Of a stretch of DNA of 64,000 nucleotides, positions 49,206-59,726 are shown one piece after another. Where the stretch lies: contig NC_092576.1 in the NCBI RefSeq assembly GCF_037975245.1, positions 19,120,111 through 19,184,110 of the forward strand, written 5' to 3'. This stretch comes from Apostichopus japonicus (Eukaryota; Echinodermata; Holothuroidea; Aspidochirotida; Stichopodidae). The first letter of the stretch is position 1, and every line of letters begins with the position of its first letter. Under the pieces are notes generated by a model. That model made no database searches. It had not been told where the DNA came from and saw only the letters and a program-made list of their open reading frames with translations. The position numbers and the translations under genes are program-made.

Positions 49206-49371
49206 AAGTTCGATCTTTCGAGCGGAATTGCAAAAATACTGCAGGAAAGTACATGGAGAACTTTTTGATCATTAATCTTAGTTAATTTATGTAGTCAATG
49301 CTGTAGAGAAATTTTAGACCCGCAGTTGCTGGAACGAAACAAGCGAATTTCGACCTTCAGCTGATGGCCTA
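49206..49371 (-). repeat. Right terminal inverted repeat of the Academ-like element
   Basis: Reverse complement of the left end in conserved blocks, with the same outer TAGGCCATCAGCTGAAG. The transposase start codon lies about 125 bp further in. Confidence 0.88.
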
Positions 49372-49375
49372 TATA

Positions 49376-49715
49376 TTAGGTGTAAGAGAAGCGGTGATTG
49401 TAAGGAAGGGAAGGGGAGAATGGGGGGGGGGGTAAATGATGTAACCAGGGGGACCTAATAATTTTTCCTAAATGAGATTTAAAAAATTCATTAATGTAAG
49501 TAAATTTCATTACTGCCTGCTCTCGCTGATTTCTTTTAACCCTATAGAGCGGAGTGTGTGAGGTGAAGAAGGGTAGGGCAGGATGGGGAAGGGATGATAA
49601 ATGACGATGTAACCAGGGGGCTGATAATTCGTTCAATAACAGATTTGAAAATATATATATATGTAAGTTTATATTATTAATGCCTGCTGTCACTGATTTC
49701 TTTCAACCCTAAGTT
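49376..49715. repeat. Two-copy tandem repeat, ~165-bp period
   Basis: Two diverged copies (49376-49543, 49544-49715) share a GAAGGG(A/T)AGGG...GGATGGGG block, ATGTAACCAGGGGG, TAATGCCTGCT and CGCTGATTTCTTTTAACCCTA. The repeat abuts the transposon's right end and may be the pre-insertion sequence. Confidence 0.8.
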
Positions 49716-49860
49716 ACGCTTATCGGAAGACTATACGCCGATAATACAATTCTTTAACAAGGAGATGCCTCTAATTTATTAAACTGTGTAACTTTCACTA
49801 ATCTATTTGGAAAAAATATGCTTTTAAGTTGAAAGACTCAGTAAGGATCAATTAAGTAGG

Positions 49861-50032
49861 TATAGGTGTCATCGCCAACAAAATGTGACAAATGTCAATA
49901 GGTAGATGAGAGCGCAATAAAAAAGTAAATAATCGCGAATAAATAAAAAGTGGTGAATAGCTGAAAAGGGCGCCAGCTTCCCATTTGAGTCCGCCCCCCC
50001 CCCGCCTGACTGTATGGACGCTCCGCCGCTGC
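49861..50032. mobile_element. Fragment of the 39682 element
   Basis: It matches the right half of 39682-40056 in direct orientation, from AGGTGTCATCGCCAACAAAATGTGACAAATG to GACGCTCCGCC(G/A)CTG. The left half is missing. With the other copy it brackets the Academ-like element, but too far out to be its target duplication. Confidence 0.85.
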
Positions 50033-50202
50033 CTGTTATGACATTAAAAACAAATACTGATATGAGATGAGTGTGGTATATACCTACTGACGACTGATAA
50101 CAGTATTATAGTGCATGTTCTAGCTTTTTGACATCGTATGAATCTAGCAGACAACGTACAGGTAACGTCTGGTACCATTATCCGCTTTGAGTGCTATTTA
50201 GG

Positions 50203-51062
50203 GGTTCTAGGACAAAATCCCCCGGACAACATCCCCCCAGACAATATCCCCCTGACCCATACAAAGCCTGCCTGCAACAACCAGGGATGGCCCAGGTGTG
50301 ACAGTCAAGGCATGGAACATTGCACTGGTTAGGGTAACGTTCAGGGGATTGGTCAGGGGACTGCTCAGGGTACTAGTGAGGGTACTGGCGAGTGTAACTG
50401 TGAGGGCTCCTGTTAGGGTACCGGTCAAGGTACTGGTCATCATACTGGTCACTCTACCAGTCAGGGTTCCACTCAGTGTACTGGTTAGGGTACTGGTCAG
50501 GATACCAGTCTGGATACTGGTCAGGGGACTGGTCGGGAGATCACTGAGGGTAATTGCGAGGCTACCTGTGAGTGTGGCCATGGGATATAGCTCCTTGTTG
50601 TGACATTTAAGTGCCCGGTCAAGGTACTGGTCAAATTACTGTTTAATGTACCAGTACTAGTAAGGGTACGTTTCAGAGTATGTGTCAGGGCGCCTTTCAG
50701 GATACCAGTTGGGATACAGGTCGAGGTACCGGCCGGGGTCCTGGTCAGGGAGGGGTACCGGTGGGGGTAACTGTCAGGCTCACTATTAAGGTACCGGTCG
50801 GGGTATGGTCGGAGTACTGGTCCGTGAACCACTGAGAGTACCAATGGAAATACTGGTGAGGGTACCGGATGACGGTACTGGATGACGATACCGGGGACCG
50901 GGATGACGCATTTTTGTAAAGAATTGATGGGATTTTTTATACCTTGGGGAGGTTTTGGCTTGGGTGGATTTTGTCCTAGGGGGATTTTGTCCAAGGGGAT
51001 TTTGGCTCTGGGGGATTTTGTCCTAGGGGGACTTTGTCCGGGGGGGATTTTGTCCTGTCACC
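50203..51062. mobile_element. 860-bp inverted-repeat element carrying minisatellites, 9-bp duplication
   Basis: The ends read GGTTCTAGGACAAAATCCCCC and, on the other strand, GGTGACAGGACAAAATCCCCC. A perfect 9-bp duplication CTATTTAGG flanks them (50194-50202, 51063-51071). Both terminal regions are built of a ~17-bp unit (GGACAAAATCCCCC), in opposite orientations. The interior (about 50325-50900) is a degenerate 12-bp minisatellite, (GGTACTGGTCAG)n. Frames through it read as Leu/Val-Thr repeats and are not genes. Confidence 0.85.
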
Positions 51063-51071
51063 CTATTTAGG

Positions 51072-54000
51072 TATTAGTATTGGACCAAAAACAGTATTAA
51101 TGTCGGCACGAAACAAACGTTAAAGAAAGCTCAAATGTTGTTTGTCCATCTCTAGCATCCCTGGTGGAACCATGGAAATATTTGAAAATTGTCAGCACTG
51201 TGGCAAGTCCCCAGACATTTTGATATGTTACCATTATAGTTAACAAATTGGGTAAAGCCTGTTCAGGGAATGATGATAAGCAGCCCCTCCACTTTTATGT
51301 TTTTGACAAAATACTATACCCTCAAAGCCAGATTTTTAAAGCAAAAAAATTATGGCTCAGGAACTAATGGTATACTGGCAGTTTTGAACTAAAATCGACA
51401 GTGAATATTACATGAATTGCATCAGAACATAATTTAAGTAATGTATAAATGCATGCGCAGTTGCAACTGTTCACTGTATGTATATTTTTTTTCACTCCTC
51501 AGAGGAATACTGCTACAAACAGTCAAACAACAAACAATTTTCAATTGATCTGGAATACAACAGAAAGTGTCCCTTTTTGTACACTACTGTACAGTATACT
51601 GTGTCGCTGACTCAAAACATAAACAGAGATAGAGGCAGTGAATGTGATTGCTTAAAATTCATCAAAACTTGTTGACGATTTGTTTTTTTTAAACTTCTAC
51701 CCAGAAATCTGGCTTATTACCAAACACATACAGTAGTGGAGATTAGCATGATATTAAAAGACGAGACACAATAAAAATTGTACAATCATATTCAAGCAGT
51801 TGATTGTATTTTCAATCCCAGTTTATATTTTCCACAAGATTTATTTCACATAATCCAGGATACTTGCACTATTTCATGACCTCAATTTACTGACCTCTCT
51901 CATACATGAGAAACATTTTGGGAACTAACTTATACCTCAAGTATTTATCTAGACTTACCAGTATAGGCTGTATCTAATACCGTAACCAATGCAAATTACC
52001 ACAATATCATGGAGTTCCATGCTTGTAGGGACAAAATTATACACAATACCCCTGGATTGCACAATTTCATACCTATAGTTACAAATGTTGTGGTTTTACA
52101 GTATGTTTCATTGGGCTGCACTAGGTTTCCATGACATTGGTGCTAGTTGCATGTGCCTTTGCTGTATTCACGCCCCTCAATTTTGAGGGGAAATAATTTA
52201 ATTTTGTTTAAAGAATAAACTGGTTCTTGGTGTAATAAAAGACCACAAGCTTTCAGTAATTAAGTCAGGCCTAACATTGTAAACTTTTCCTATAGCATAA
52301 CCCCTGAACCCCACTTGTAGAATTGTGAAACTGTGGATCAGAAACAATGCAGTGTACCCCTGGAGATTTTGAGGGATAAAAGTTTGAAAGATTTTTATAA
52401 TAGTAATCTGCTTAACAAATACCCTTAGTCCTGCACAAGTATCTGTGTGGTGGTGGTTGAAAATTACTGTACTATGGCTTGCTGATCTTGGAATACAAAA
52501 TTAAAACATCTTAAAACATGAGAAATGCATTTAAGAACAGTTAAAGCAAGGTAAGGCAGCAAAATATCCAGTAACCTCAACACTTAAGCATCAGGACCAC
52601 TTCAGTTGTATAACAAGTTCCATGTTCTTGACAAGCAGCTGCAAATGTTCCCTAATACTTACAAAAACATGTTGTGCCACTATGTCACCAAACTAAAATA
52701 TTTCAAGAAGTACATTGCAAAAGAATGAGTCCATTTTTACAGTTAAATATGTAGAAGACTTCCCATGAAGACTGGTCTGCATTCTCTTGGTTCTGTCTGC
52801 TTGAAGCTTATAATATTAATTTCCTCTATCTCTTATATGGTGTAACAGTGTAACATATCCTGGAACTAGTTAGTTTTCTGTTACTGCTCTGCATTTATGT
52901 GAAGCAAATACTACATTACTGTGCCAATCCAACAACTATTCCCAGCAACTTCCTAACTCCATTGAAAGATGTGCTGTGTAACAGAGGATATACATGAGAT
53001 GTGTGAATCTACTTTGCGATTTACAGGACATACTTTTGCTTTGCTTGGCATCGTCTTCTATGCAAGCTTTTAATTGATAAGCCCAACAAGGAGCTACTGT
53101 ATACCACTATGTACAGCATGATGAAAAGCTTGGTTGATGATTGTATTCACCCCACTGTAAACTGTGTGATAATCTTGCCTGGCATTTCTAATTAGAGCAT
53201 ATCCTTTGCTGTATTAGCCTGTAGATATATCCATCTGTTGGTACAAAAAGAAAAGCTTTCTCTTAAAGATATGCTGATTTGGTCCCAATTATAGCACGCG
53301 CAATATAGCTTGGAATGTTTTGCGATTACCGATTAGACCTCACATGACCTCACACTCTACAAATGAAGAAAACAATGAACTGCTTTACAAAACTAAATCT
53401 CCTGTAATTCAGCCAATATTTGAATCATCTCACAACTTTTCATATATACTATTTTCAGTGTAAATTTCAATTCGTTTATCCATCCCATTTTGGGCCCATT
53501 AATTCTTGATTCATCTTGCCTTGTATACAACATTACACATTTTATTTATGCAGCCTTGCATTCAATTGGAGCTGAAACAGCTCCCTACCATAGCAAGTGC
53601 TTTTAAAAGTTGCAAGTCATTCAAGCTTTACCAATTGTAAAGATTTCAAAATTTAAATATACATGTACATTTTATGTGGACCTAGCCTGACAATTTGGTG
53701 TTGTCTTGCATTGACCTTTAAGATTAAAAACCAGAGAGTGGATATAGCTCTAGTGTTGTTAAATACTATGGACATAGAGGAAAAGATACCACCACATTAA
53801 CCAGATCATACAAAAGTTTTCATCCCTTCTGATTGTTTCTTTCTTCATTCCATAACTTTGGAATAAATTACCTCAGATGTTACTCGTATTTGAGATAATA
53901 GAGTCCTATGGTATCAAGTTTATGCGATGTCGAACCTACAGAATATTAACTTACTTTTTGGTTAATTCAGAAAATATCTTTTTAATTTTGCTGTCAATGA

Positions 54001-54873
54001 TGCAGTAGGTCACCACATCAGTCTGTCCCACACGGCATCTGTGCTCTAGCTATGATTGCTACCGTTCCAACATTGACTTTTTCACTGCATGGCAGCTACA
54101 TCGTACAGTGTTATTCCCTTGGATAGTGGGCTGTTGTCATTCATCTTGAGATTGAGAATGTTGATCATCAAATTTGTCTGAGAAAACATTAACAGTGCCA
54201 ATCAAATAAATATCAAATGGTCAGAGTGTAGATGTGCATTATTTCAATTTTTATTGTACACTTCTCTCCAATATATTTTGGGCCAATACAGAGCTCAGAT
54301 CTTTAACACTGAATATTGCACATTTAGTCAACTTGGTATTACTTATGGATCTAAACAGGCTTAACAAAATGACTTACAGTATATGCAAGGGAGGGGATAG
54401 AAGGCTTTATCAATTTTTTGTGTTATATAGATTTTTGGAGGATGTTAACTTTTAATTAGGTGCACTCAGCTTTTGTAATAGTTACATTATGGAAATGTAC
54501 TGACTCAATAACCTTTTGGATGCATGGCATTGTTATTTTGTACAAATTTTGGCTAGTTATAAATAAGACACTTGAAACACAATGCATCACTTGAGAGACT
54601 TAGATTAAAGGTATTCTGCATTGGCCCAAATTTGATGCTGGATTTTCTAGTATTATATCCTTTAACTGTTCTTATTGATACCCTCACTGGGATATTCAGA
54701 CATCTTACAGTACAGTGGTGTTTAGAATGTCTGAGAATATTTTGGAGAGTAAAGACTTCTAAGAACTTTTTGAAAAGTTCTAGCAATTATAGCATCTCTT
54801 ATTCAATACAGGCTACTTGTAAGTTACATTTGCATGGTGACTTCAGTCTCTAATAATCTAGGCATAGCTACTG
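51072..54873. other. 3.8-kb stretch with no gene or repeat recognised
   Basis: AT-rich sequence with only short open frames. No splice-bounded exon with phase 1 ends and no inverted-repeat element was recognised. Confidence 0.5.
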
Positions 54874-54881
54874 TACAGTAT

Positions 54882-55479
54882 AGTAAAGGCTTCATAATTG
54901 ACACACCCCCGTAATTGACGCACCTTAAATTATTACTAGCAACGATACAGCAGGCCACCTAAACTTTTTTGCAGTCAAACAGAATTACATATTTCATGAG
55001 TTTGAATCCATTTGAGGTATTTGCTGACCAAATTGTGGTATTTTTTAAGCTTTTAACACCCTCCCCCAGTTTTGCACGTTTTTTGGCCATTTGGAAATCT
55101 TAACACCCTTAAAATACCCAACATTACCTCAATATGATAACACTACTCTCTGGGACATGACCTGTCAGAGCTTAGAGGCTCAGAGCATAGCAAACAGCAT
55201 CTAAAGTCAATGGATGTATACTAAGGCCTACACTACAGTTAGCTTATCGACGAATGTGTCAATTTAGGGGTATGAAAGAACTTGACACGGCAGACATTTT
55301 GTGGTCAAATTCTGCTCAATTGTACGGTGCATAGGCACAGAACCTTAAATATTTTGAGATCAGAACATTTCTGAGGAACTACACATATGAAAAACACATA
55401 CAGTTGAGTAATTTGGATTTTTCCTTGATAGATATCATTGATCAAATCCTTAAGTGCGTCAATTATAAGCCCACCATGC
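54882..55479. mobile_element. 598-bp MITE with 8-bp target duplication
   Basis: TACAGTAT lies on both sides (54874-54881, 55480-55487). Inside, the ends share GGCTT(C)ATAATTGAC(A/G)CAC as inverted repeats (54889-54907 and about 55455-55470). The 8-bp duplication suggests hAT. A relative truncated at the right is at 30437-30856. Confidence 0.85.
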
Positions 55480-55487
55480 TACAGTAT

Positions 55488-56232
55488 CTGGTCATGATTT
55501 GGGCAATGTACAGTAACATAATTGTCCAGAAAAATCTAAGGCCATATATGATACATACATGCACAGTAGGCTAAGAAGTTAAGCTGACCTACTTGAAATC
55601 TAATTTCTCTGGCAGTTGGTATTAATTTGTAGCTCAAACTACAGACCAGTTTACCCTTGACCCAATGCTAAGGTAGTGTTAGGACTTGGACTATGGCCCT
55701 AGGCTACAGCCGAACGTAGGCTAGGCCTTACAAGTTTTAGGCTAGAAGCTAGTCTAGACTATAGTATTGAAATATGGGTATGAACAAATAACGTGAAGCT
55801 GTATGCAACAACGTTATAATATCAACGTTATTAATATCACCAAACTTTATTGACTAATCTCATAGACCTTACCTGAAGTTGTTGGTGAGACGTTTTCTTG
55901 TTAACGGTACTTTTTTAAGAAAAAGTCAACAAGCAAAGAACCTGGGCACGAAAACCAAACTACCCGGCGAACGACTGACCCGATCTCAAGCCCAGTCCCT
56001 TGCATCGAAAGGGAACAGATACTACACATCATCTTATATAAGCCGAAACTGTTATTGGGTTGCATGCAATGCAGCCTACGGGTATGCTTTAGCGTTAGCC
56101 CTGGCGTATACAGTGTACACAGCGTAGAGCGTATACACTGAATACAGGCTACTGCCGCTGTCAAGAAAACTACGGATGCCTGTACGTCAGGTGAACTTAT
56201 ATACCAACTGGGGGATATACTTTGAGAGCAAG
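55488..56232. other. Short unannotated stretch
   Basis: No supportable gene. It contains GC-richer sequence with several GTAGGCTAGGCC-like words at 55700-55760, which recur in the 30 kb region. Confidence 0.4.
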
Positions 56233-56233
56233 A

Positions 56234-56396
56234 CTTAGGTTTACCGTAAGGGTTTGACCAATTGGATTTTTCCTTGCCAAATGACCCAAAAAGTAGGTAG
56301 CAACTTATAACGACTGATATGCAGTCCTAGTACCGTAAGGTATGCTGATGTAAAATTTCAAGTTGATCCAATCATTTCACCTCAGGTAAACCTAAG
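56234..56396. repeat. Small inverted-repeat element, CTTAGGTTTACC ends
   Basis: The ends CTTAGGTTTACC and GGTAAACCTAAG are the same as those of the 49-bp unit at 29520. They enclose about 140 bp, and an AT microsatellite begins 40 bp further on, as at the other site. Confidence 0.7.
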
Positions 56397-56435
56397 CACC
56401 AACTTGGAGAAGTAAACGTAAATACCAATCCAGTG

Positions 56436-56625
<190 letters not shown>

Positions 56626-56949
56626 AGTTGTAGTTGTGTGCTCTGTTTTATTTTATATACTGTACTTCCGTGTCACGCTTCAGAGCGCTCGCACTGACAA
56701 TTCCAGTAGTATGGATATCATGTTTCGATGTTACGGATTGGGGATGATGAGAGTGGATCAAGTTGTTGGTTTTCGGTCTCAGGCTCTATCTGGGATGATC
56801 TTAAAATGTACTATCTTCTATTAGATTCAGGTTAGGAACTGGTCATACCAGTAGTACGAGTGCTTTGAAGCATTGTACTAATATAGAGTGCTACTAGTAT
56901 TATTTAACAAACTTGTTAAATAACAAGATTCCAAACACATTAAACTCAC

Positions 56950-57219
56950 CTTCAGTAGTCATCGTTATTTGAGAGAGAGTGATATTAAAGAAACACTTTG
57001 CCTCGTTTCCTACGTCATCCGTGAAAATGTATACAACCGTTGTGAGACCCAAATTGAAAGTTGAACCTGGGATATGTGTTCTACTCCGGAAAGGCAAAGC
57101 AACTGGAGTTTGTACTCCGTAGATGCGACTCACTGCCGTCGGCTCTTGCCATAGGACTTTCGTTGGTCCTTGCGTGTACATCTGTACATCACCAGGACAT
57201 TTCGAGACTAAAGGCTTGA
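56950..57219 (-). CDS. Receptor gene: HYR domain exon
   Basis: A 270-nt exon runs from TTTTTTTCAAAG| to ACTGAAG|GTGAGT, phase 1 to phase 1. It encodes a whole HYR (hyalin repeat) module: SKCPGDVQMY at the start, GVQTPVALPFRSRTHIPGS in the middle, TTVVYIFTDDVGNEAKCFFN near the end. The two HYR cysteines (CP... and KC.F) and the TVxYxxTDxxGNxAxC signature are clear. HYR modules are immunoglobulin-like and mostly serve in extracellular adhesion. One module per exon with phase-1 borders is the usual arrangement of shuffled extracellular domains. Confidence 0.88.
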
Positions 57220-57480
57220 CTTTGAAAAAAATATGAAAACAAACCAAAGGAGAAAACAAAGGTGATTGCTTTTCAATCGGTTGTATCGATTTAAACTGAA
57301 GTAGTTCCTGTGCTGTGCAGTGGTTCTGTTCGTGGGAGGAAGGTACTGGAAGCAATATAAAAGTGGAATGTGTTACAATAATAATCTGAACAATTTGGCA
57401 AATGTCATTAACAATTATTTAAAAACATTTGACCAAGTACTCGCCTCTAGTCAGACCCGTCTAACTTCATCTCCCCTTTC

Positions 57481-57560
57481 GAACGACACCACCACCAACG
57501 ACACCAACACCAACACCAGCACCAACAACACCGACACCAGCACCAACACCCATTCGAGAA
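57481..57560. repeat. (ACCAAC/ACC)n microsatellite
   Basis: Runs of ACCAACACC with ACACC and GACACC variants, in the intron between the HYR and EGF exons. Confidence 0.85.
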
Positions 57561-57759
57561 TTTAGAGTATGCTCGGGAGTAAAAGCAAAACCCCTGTCGG
57601 AACTTTATCATTCATCTGTTGGGTTCGAGTTTTATTATTTTACACAATTCTGCAGTTTTGTAGATATTTACCAGACCGGTAAACTTCACATGCATAGGCC
57701 TATTTGAATGCGAGTAAGGCGAAAATTTCATTGCATGCCAAAAATGAAACTTTGCAAAC

Positions 57760-57840
57760 CTTCAACGCAGAAGAAAGAGACACCGTCTGGAAAACAAAGC
57801 TGACTACATTGTCCGTTGTCGATAGCACATTGGTGTTGAT
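57760..57840 (-). CDS. Receptor gene: partial EGF-like exon
   Basis: An 81-nt exon runs from CTCTTTGCAG| to GTTGAAG|GTTTGC, phase 1 to phase 1. It reads CAIDNGQCSQLCFPDGVSFF then CVE. This is the first two thirds of the LDL-receptor EGF module that normally follows a YWTD propeller (C...NGxCSxLC...C). The last two cysteines are not in this exon, and the next exon found goes straight into HYR. Either a small exon was missed in 57220-57759 or the module is naturally truncated. Confidence 0.78.
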
Positions 57841-57901
57841 CTGCAAAGAGACCAAAACATAGTTGAAAAAAAGATTATTTAAGGTGATAAATCTGTGGCA
57901 C

Positions 57902-57904
<3 letters not shown>

Positions 57905-57996
<92 letters not shown>

Positions 57997-58062
57997 CTAT
58001 ATATATATATAGGCTATATCTATATATATATATATATATATATATAGGCTATATATATAGGC

Positions 58063-58122
<60 letters not shown>
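57905..58122. repeat. (TA)n microsatellite with GGCTATA interruptions
   Basis: About 215 bp of TA repeats interrupted several times by AGGCTATA. It abuts the 3' tail of the first tRNA-like unit, as expected if a SINE tail seeded it. Confidence 0.95.
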
Positions 58123-58124
<2 letters not shown>

Positions 58125-58167
58125 AATCGTAATGAGTTGGAAAATCAAGAACAGCGAAAAACTTCCA

Positions 58168-58238
58168 GCCTCCACCGGGATTCGAACCCGGGCGTCCCGC
58201 TTTATATGCGGACACCCTAACCACTATGCTATGGACGC
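58168..58238 (-). ncRNA. tRNA-derived SINE head, copy 1
   Basis: Read on the minus strand, this is a near-complete tRNA fold. It has the A box region TAGCATAGTGGTTAGG, an anticodon arm CCGC-ATATAAA-GCGG, the B box GGTTCGAATCC, and an acceptor stem GCGTCCA/TGGAGGC with one mismatch. The flanks upstream (CCTCTGGACATA) and downstream (CTTGATTTTCCAACTCATTACG) are shared with copy 2 at 58535-58605. That marks both as members of a dispersed tRNA-derived repeat rather than functional tRNA genes. The whole repeat spans about 58126-58265. Confidence 0.75.
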
Positions 58239-58534
58239 TGATTATATGTCCAGAGGTTCAAACCGGTAAGGAAGTCTTAATTCCACTGGCGTTTGTCACC
58301 TGTATCGAACAATACTAGTTCTGTTTTTGGTGACATATTTTGCCTTACTCTAGAGATCAAACATGATGCTAACCAACTCCGAATCATTTGTGATTCCTAA
58401 AGCCGGATCTCGAAAGAGATACTTTGAATAGACTTTATGTTAATGTAATGGAGGTTAACGACAAAGGAAAATGAAGATACATATAAATGAAATCGTAATG
58501 AGTTGGAAAATCAAGAAGAGAGATAAAACTTTCA

Positions 58535-58605
58535 ACTTTCACCGGGATTCGAACCCGGGCCTCCCGCTTTATATGCAGACACCCTAACCACTAGGCTATG
58601 GACGC
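58535..58605 (-). ncRNA. tRNA-derived SINE head, copy 2
   Basis: Same structure and flanks as copy 1, but more decayed. The anticodon stem has a CTGC/GCGG mismatch and the acceptor 3' side no longer pairs. The full repeat (about 58490-58632) ends only about 34 bp from the donor of the receptor exon at 58666-58945. Confidence 0.75.
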
Positions 58606-58665
58606 TGATTGTATGTCCAGAGGTTCGAATATTATGTCATCCTCGTTCAGGGTTAGTAGTAATAC

Positions 58666-58945
58666 CTGAAATCTCTTGATCGGACCGGTAATAAAACAGG
58701 CCTTCCAAAGCCGGCGAATTGTTGACAAGATAGACAGTTCTTAAACTGTGTCTACCTCTTTCGACATGGTACACTTTTTGCGTCGATTGGATGAGACCAG
58801 AACAGGGCGAAACTGTCCATAGTGAAACCATGGAAAGCTGAAAACAGTGCGTGACGATACACCTGTTGACGGTCGGTACCATTCAGGTTTATCCTCTCTA
58901 GGTCAGCGGTGTCTCCTAGTGCATTTATCCAATAGAGAACATTGT
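58666..58945 (-). CDS. Receptor gene: LDL-receptor class B exon with an extra A
   Basis: The exon runs from GTTTTTCAG| to ATTTCAG|GTATTA and encodes two propeller blades: NVLYWINALGDTADLERINL, then FHGFTMDSFALFWS, then, in the next frame, VYHVERGRHSLRTVYLVNNS and LEGLFYYRSDQEIS. The frame changes at a run of five A (T at 58775-58779). With four A the exon would be 279 nt, phase 1 to phase 1, in frame with both neighbours. As written it is 280 nt and meets a stop (TAG) a few codons later. The exon is clearly real. The extra base is either an assembly or sequencing error or a frame-breaking allele. Confidence 0.85.
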
Positions 58946-59097
58946 CTGAAAAACAAAAGAAGGCAATGCTTTCTTCATTGTTTATTGATATTGTTTCGTG
59001 TTTCTGTGAGTTAAACACAGACAGATCACTAGTCAATACAAGACAGCCATTGGTCATACTAAGACAACCTAGTCGTATATATGGATCCATATATACC

Positions 59098-59435
59098 GTG
59101 GATGGATGGATGGATTGATGGATATATGAATGGATGAGGGAGGGAGGAATGGATGTATAGATGGATGGATGGATGAGTGGATGGGTGGATAAATGGATGA
59201 GGGAGGTATCGATGGATGGATGGATGGATGAATGGATGATGGATGGATGGATGGATGGATGAGTGGCTAAGTGGATGGATGGAAGGATGAGGGAGGAATG
59301 GATGGAAGGATATGTGGATGGATGGATGAACGGACGGATGGACGGACGGACGGACCGAGGGACGGACGGATGGGCGGACCGACGAACCGATGGACGGACG
59401 GACGGACCGACGGACGGAAGGACGGACGCTTATCA
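59098..59435. repeat. (GGAT)n / (GGAC)n tetranucleotide array
   Basis: Imperfect GGATGGATG repeats shift to GGACGGACG towards the right. The array lies in the intron between two propeller exons. The frames through it (Trp-Met-Asp-Gly) are not genes. Confidence 0.95.
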
Positions 59436-59610
59436 GATACTGGGTAAACTCATCAAATAATAGACATTTTTCGCTTACGTTGGGCGAGACACACCATTTT
59501 CATCCCAGTGCCATTCAGGCAAGGAATGGATCCTAGCATGGAGACTAATTCCGCAGTCAGCTTCAACCAGGGACTGTTATGGACTCTACAGAAACATTGC
59601 CTCAACATAC

Positions 59611-59726
59611 CATAAGGATCAATCTGTAATGTCTTCACATCGTTTAATCCATTAACAAGGACAACCAGCTCTGATCCGTCTGCCTTTGATCTCATTAAAC
59701 TCTGTCTACAATTCCAGAACACTGAT
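59611..59726 (-). CDS. Receptor gene: LDL-receptor class B exon
   Basis: A 116-nt exon runs from GATATAG| to CTTATG|GTATGT, entering in phase 2 and leaving in phase 1. It reads SVFWNCRQSLMRSKADGSEL and VVLVNGLNDVKTLQIDPY, a YWTD-type blade with W in the core and the ADGSE turn. The acceptor six bases earlier than the nearest alternative is required by the phase of the exon at 60365-60533. Confidence 0.85.

Larger units (their letters stand above)
41018..49371 (-). mobile_element. 8.35-kb Academ-like DNA transposon with a five-exon gene
   Basis: Terminal inverted repeats of about 165 bp bound the element. Both ends read TAGGCCATCAGCTGAAG inward, then share GTTTCGTTCCAGCAAC, GCGGGTCTAAAATTT, AAAAGTTCTCCA and TTTCCTGCAGTATTTTTG in the same order. 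A 3-bp TAT lies on both outer sides (41015-41017, 49372-49374); a 4-bp duplication with a shifted end is also possible. The only gene inside (five exons, minus strand) combines N-terminal zinc-binding motifs, a DDE-like core, an XPG-like nuclease motif set and a terminal Cys-rich domain. From memory, this set and a 3-4 bp duplication fit the Academ superfamily. The autonomous copy has a single nonsense codon. It lies within the putative intron of the receptor gene and in the same orientation. Confidence 0.85.

Noticed and set aside
39870-50032. Direct copies at 39870-40056 and 49861-50032 as a giant target duplication around the transposon
   Set aside because: They lie 1 kb and 0.5 kb outside the inverted termini and match a separate element's end. 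They are independent insertions of one repeat family.
50207-50994. Several open frames of Leu/Val-Thr repeats on both strands
   Set aside because: They are translations of the 12-bp minisatellite inside an inverted-repeat element; a repeat period divisible by three opens all frames.
15140-54881. Recurrent TACTGTACAGTA-like palindromes
   Set aside because: Many copies exist, but short AT-rich palindromes are expected to recur and I could not test enrichment by hand.
58168-58238. Functional tRNA gene with anticodon ATA
   Set aside because: The acceptor stem has a mismatch, and a decayed second copy shares the same flanks. A tRNA-derived SINE fits better.
59263-59460. Trp-Met-Asp-Gly repeat frame
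   Set aside because: Product of the GGAT/GGAC tetranucleotide array inside a receptor intron.
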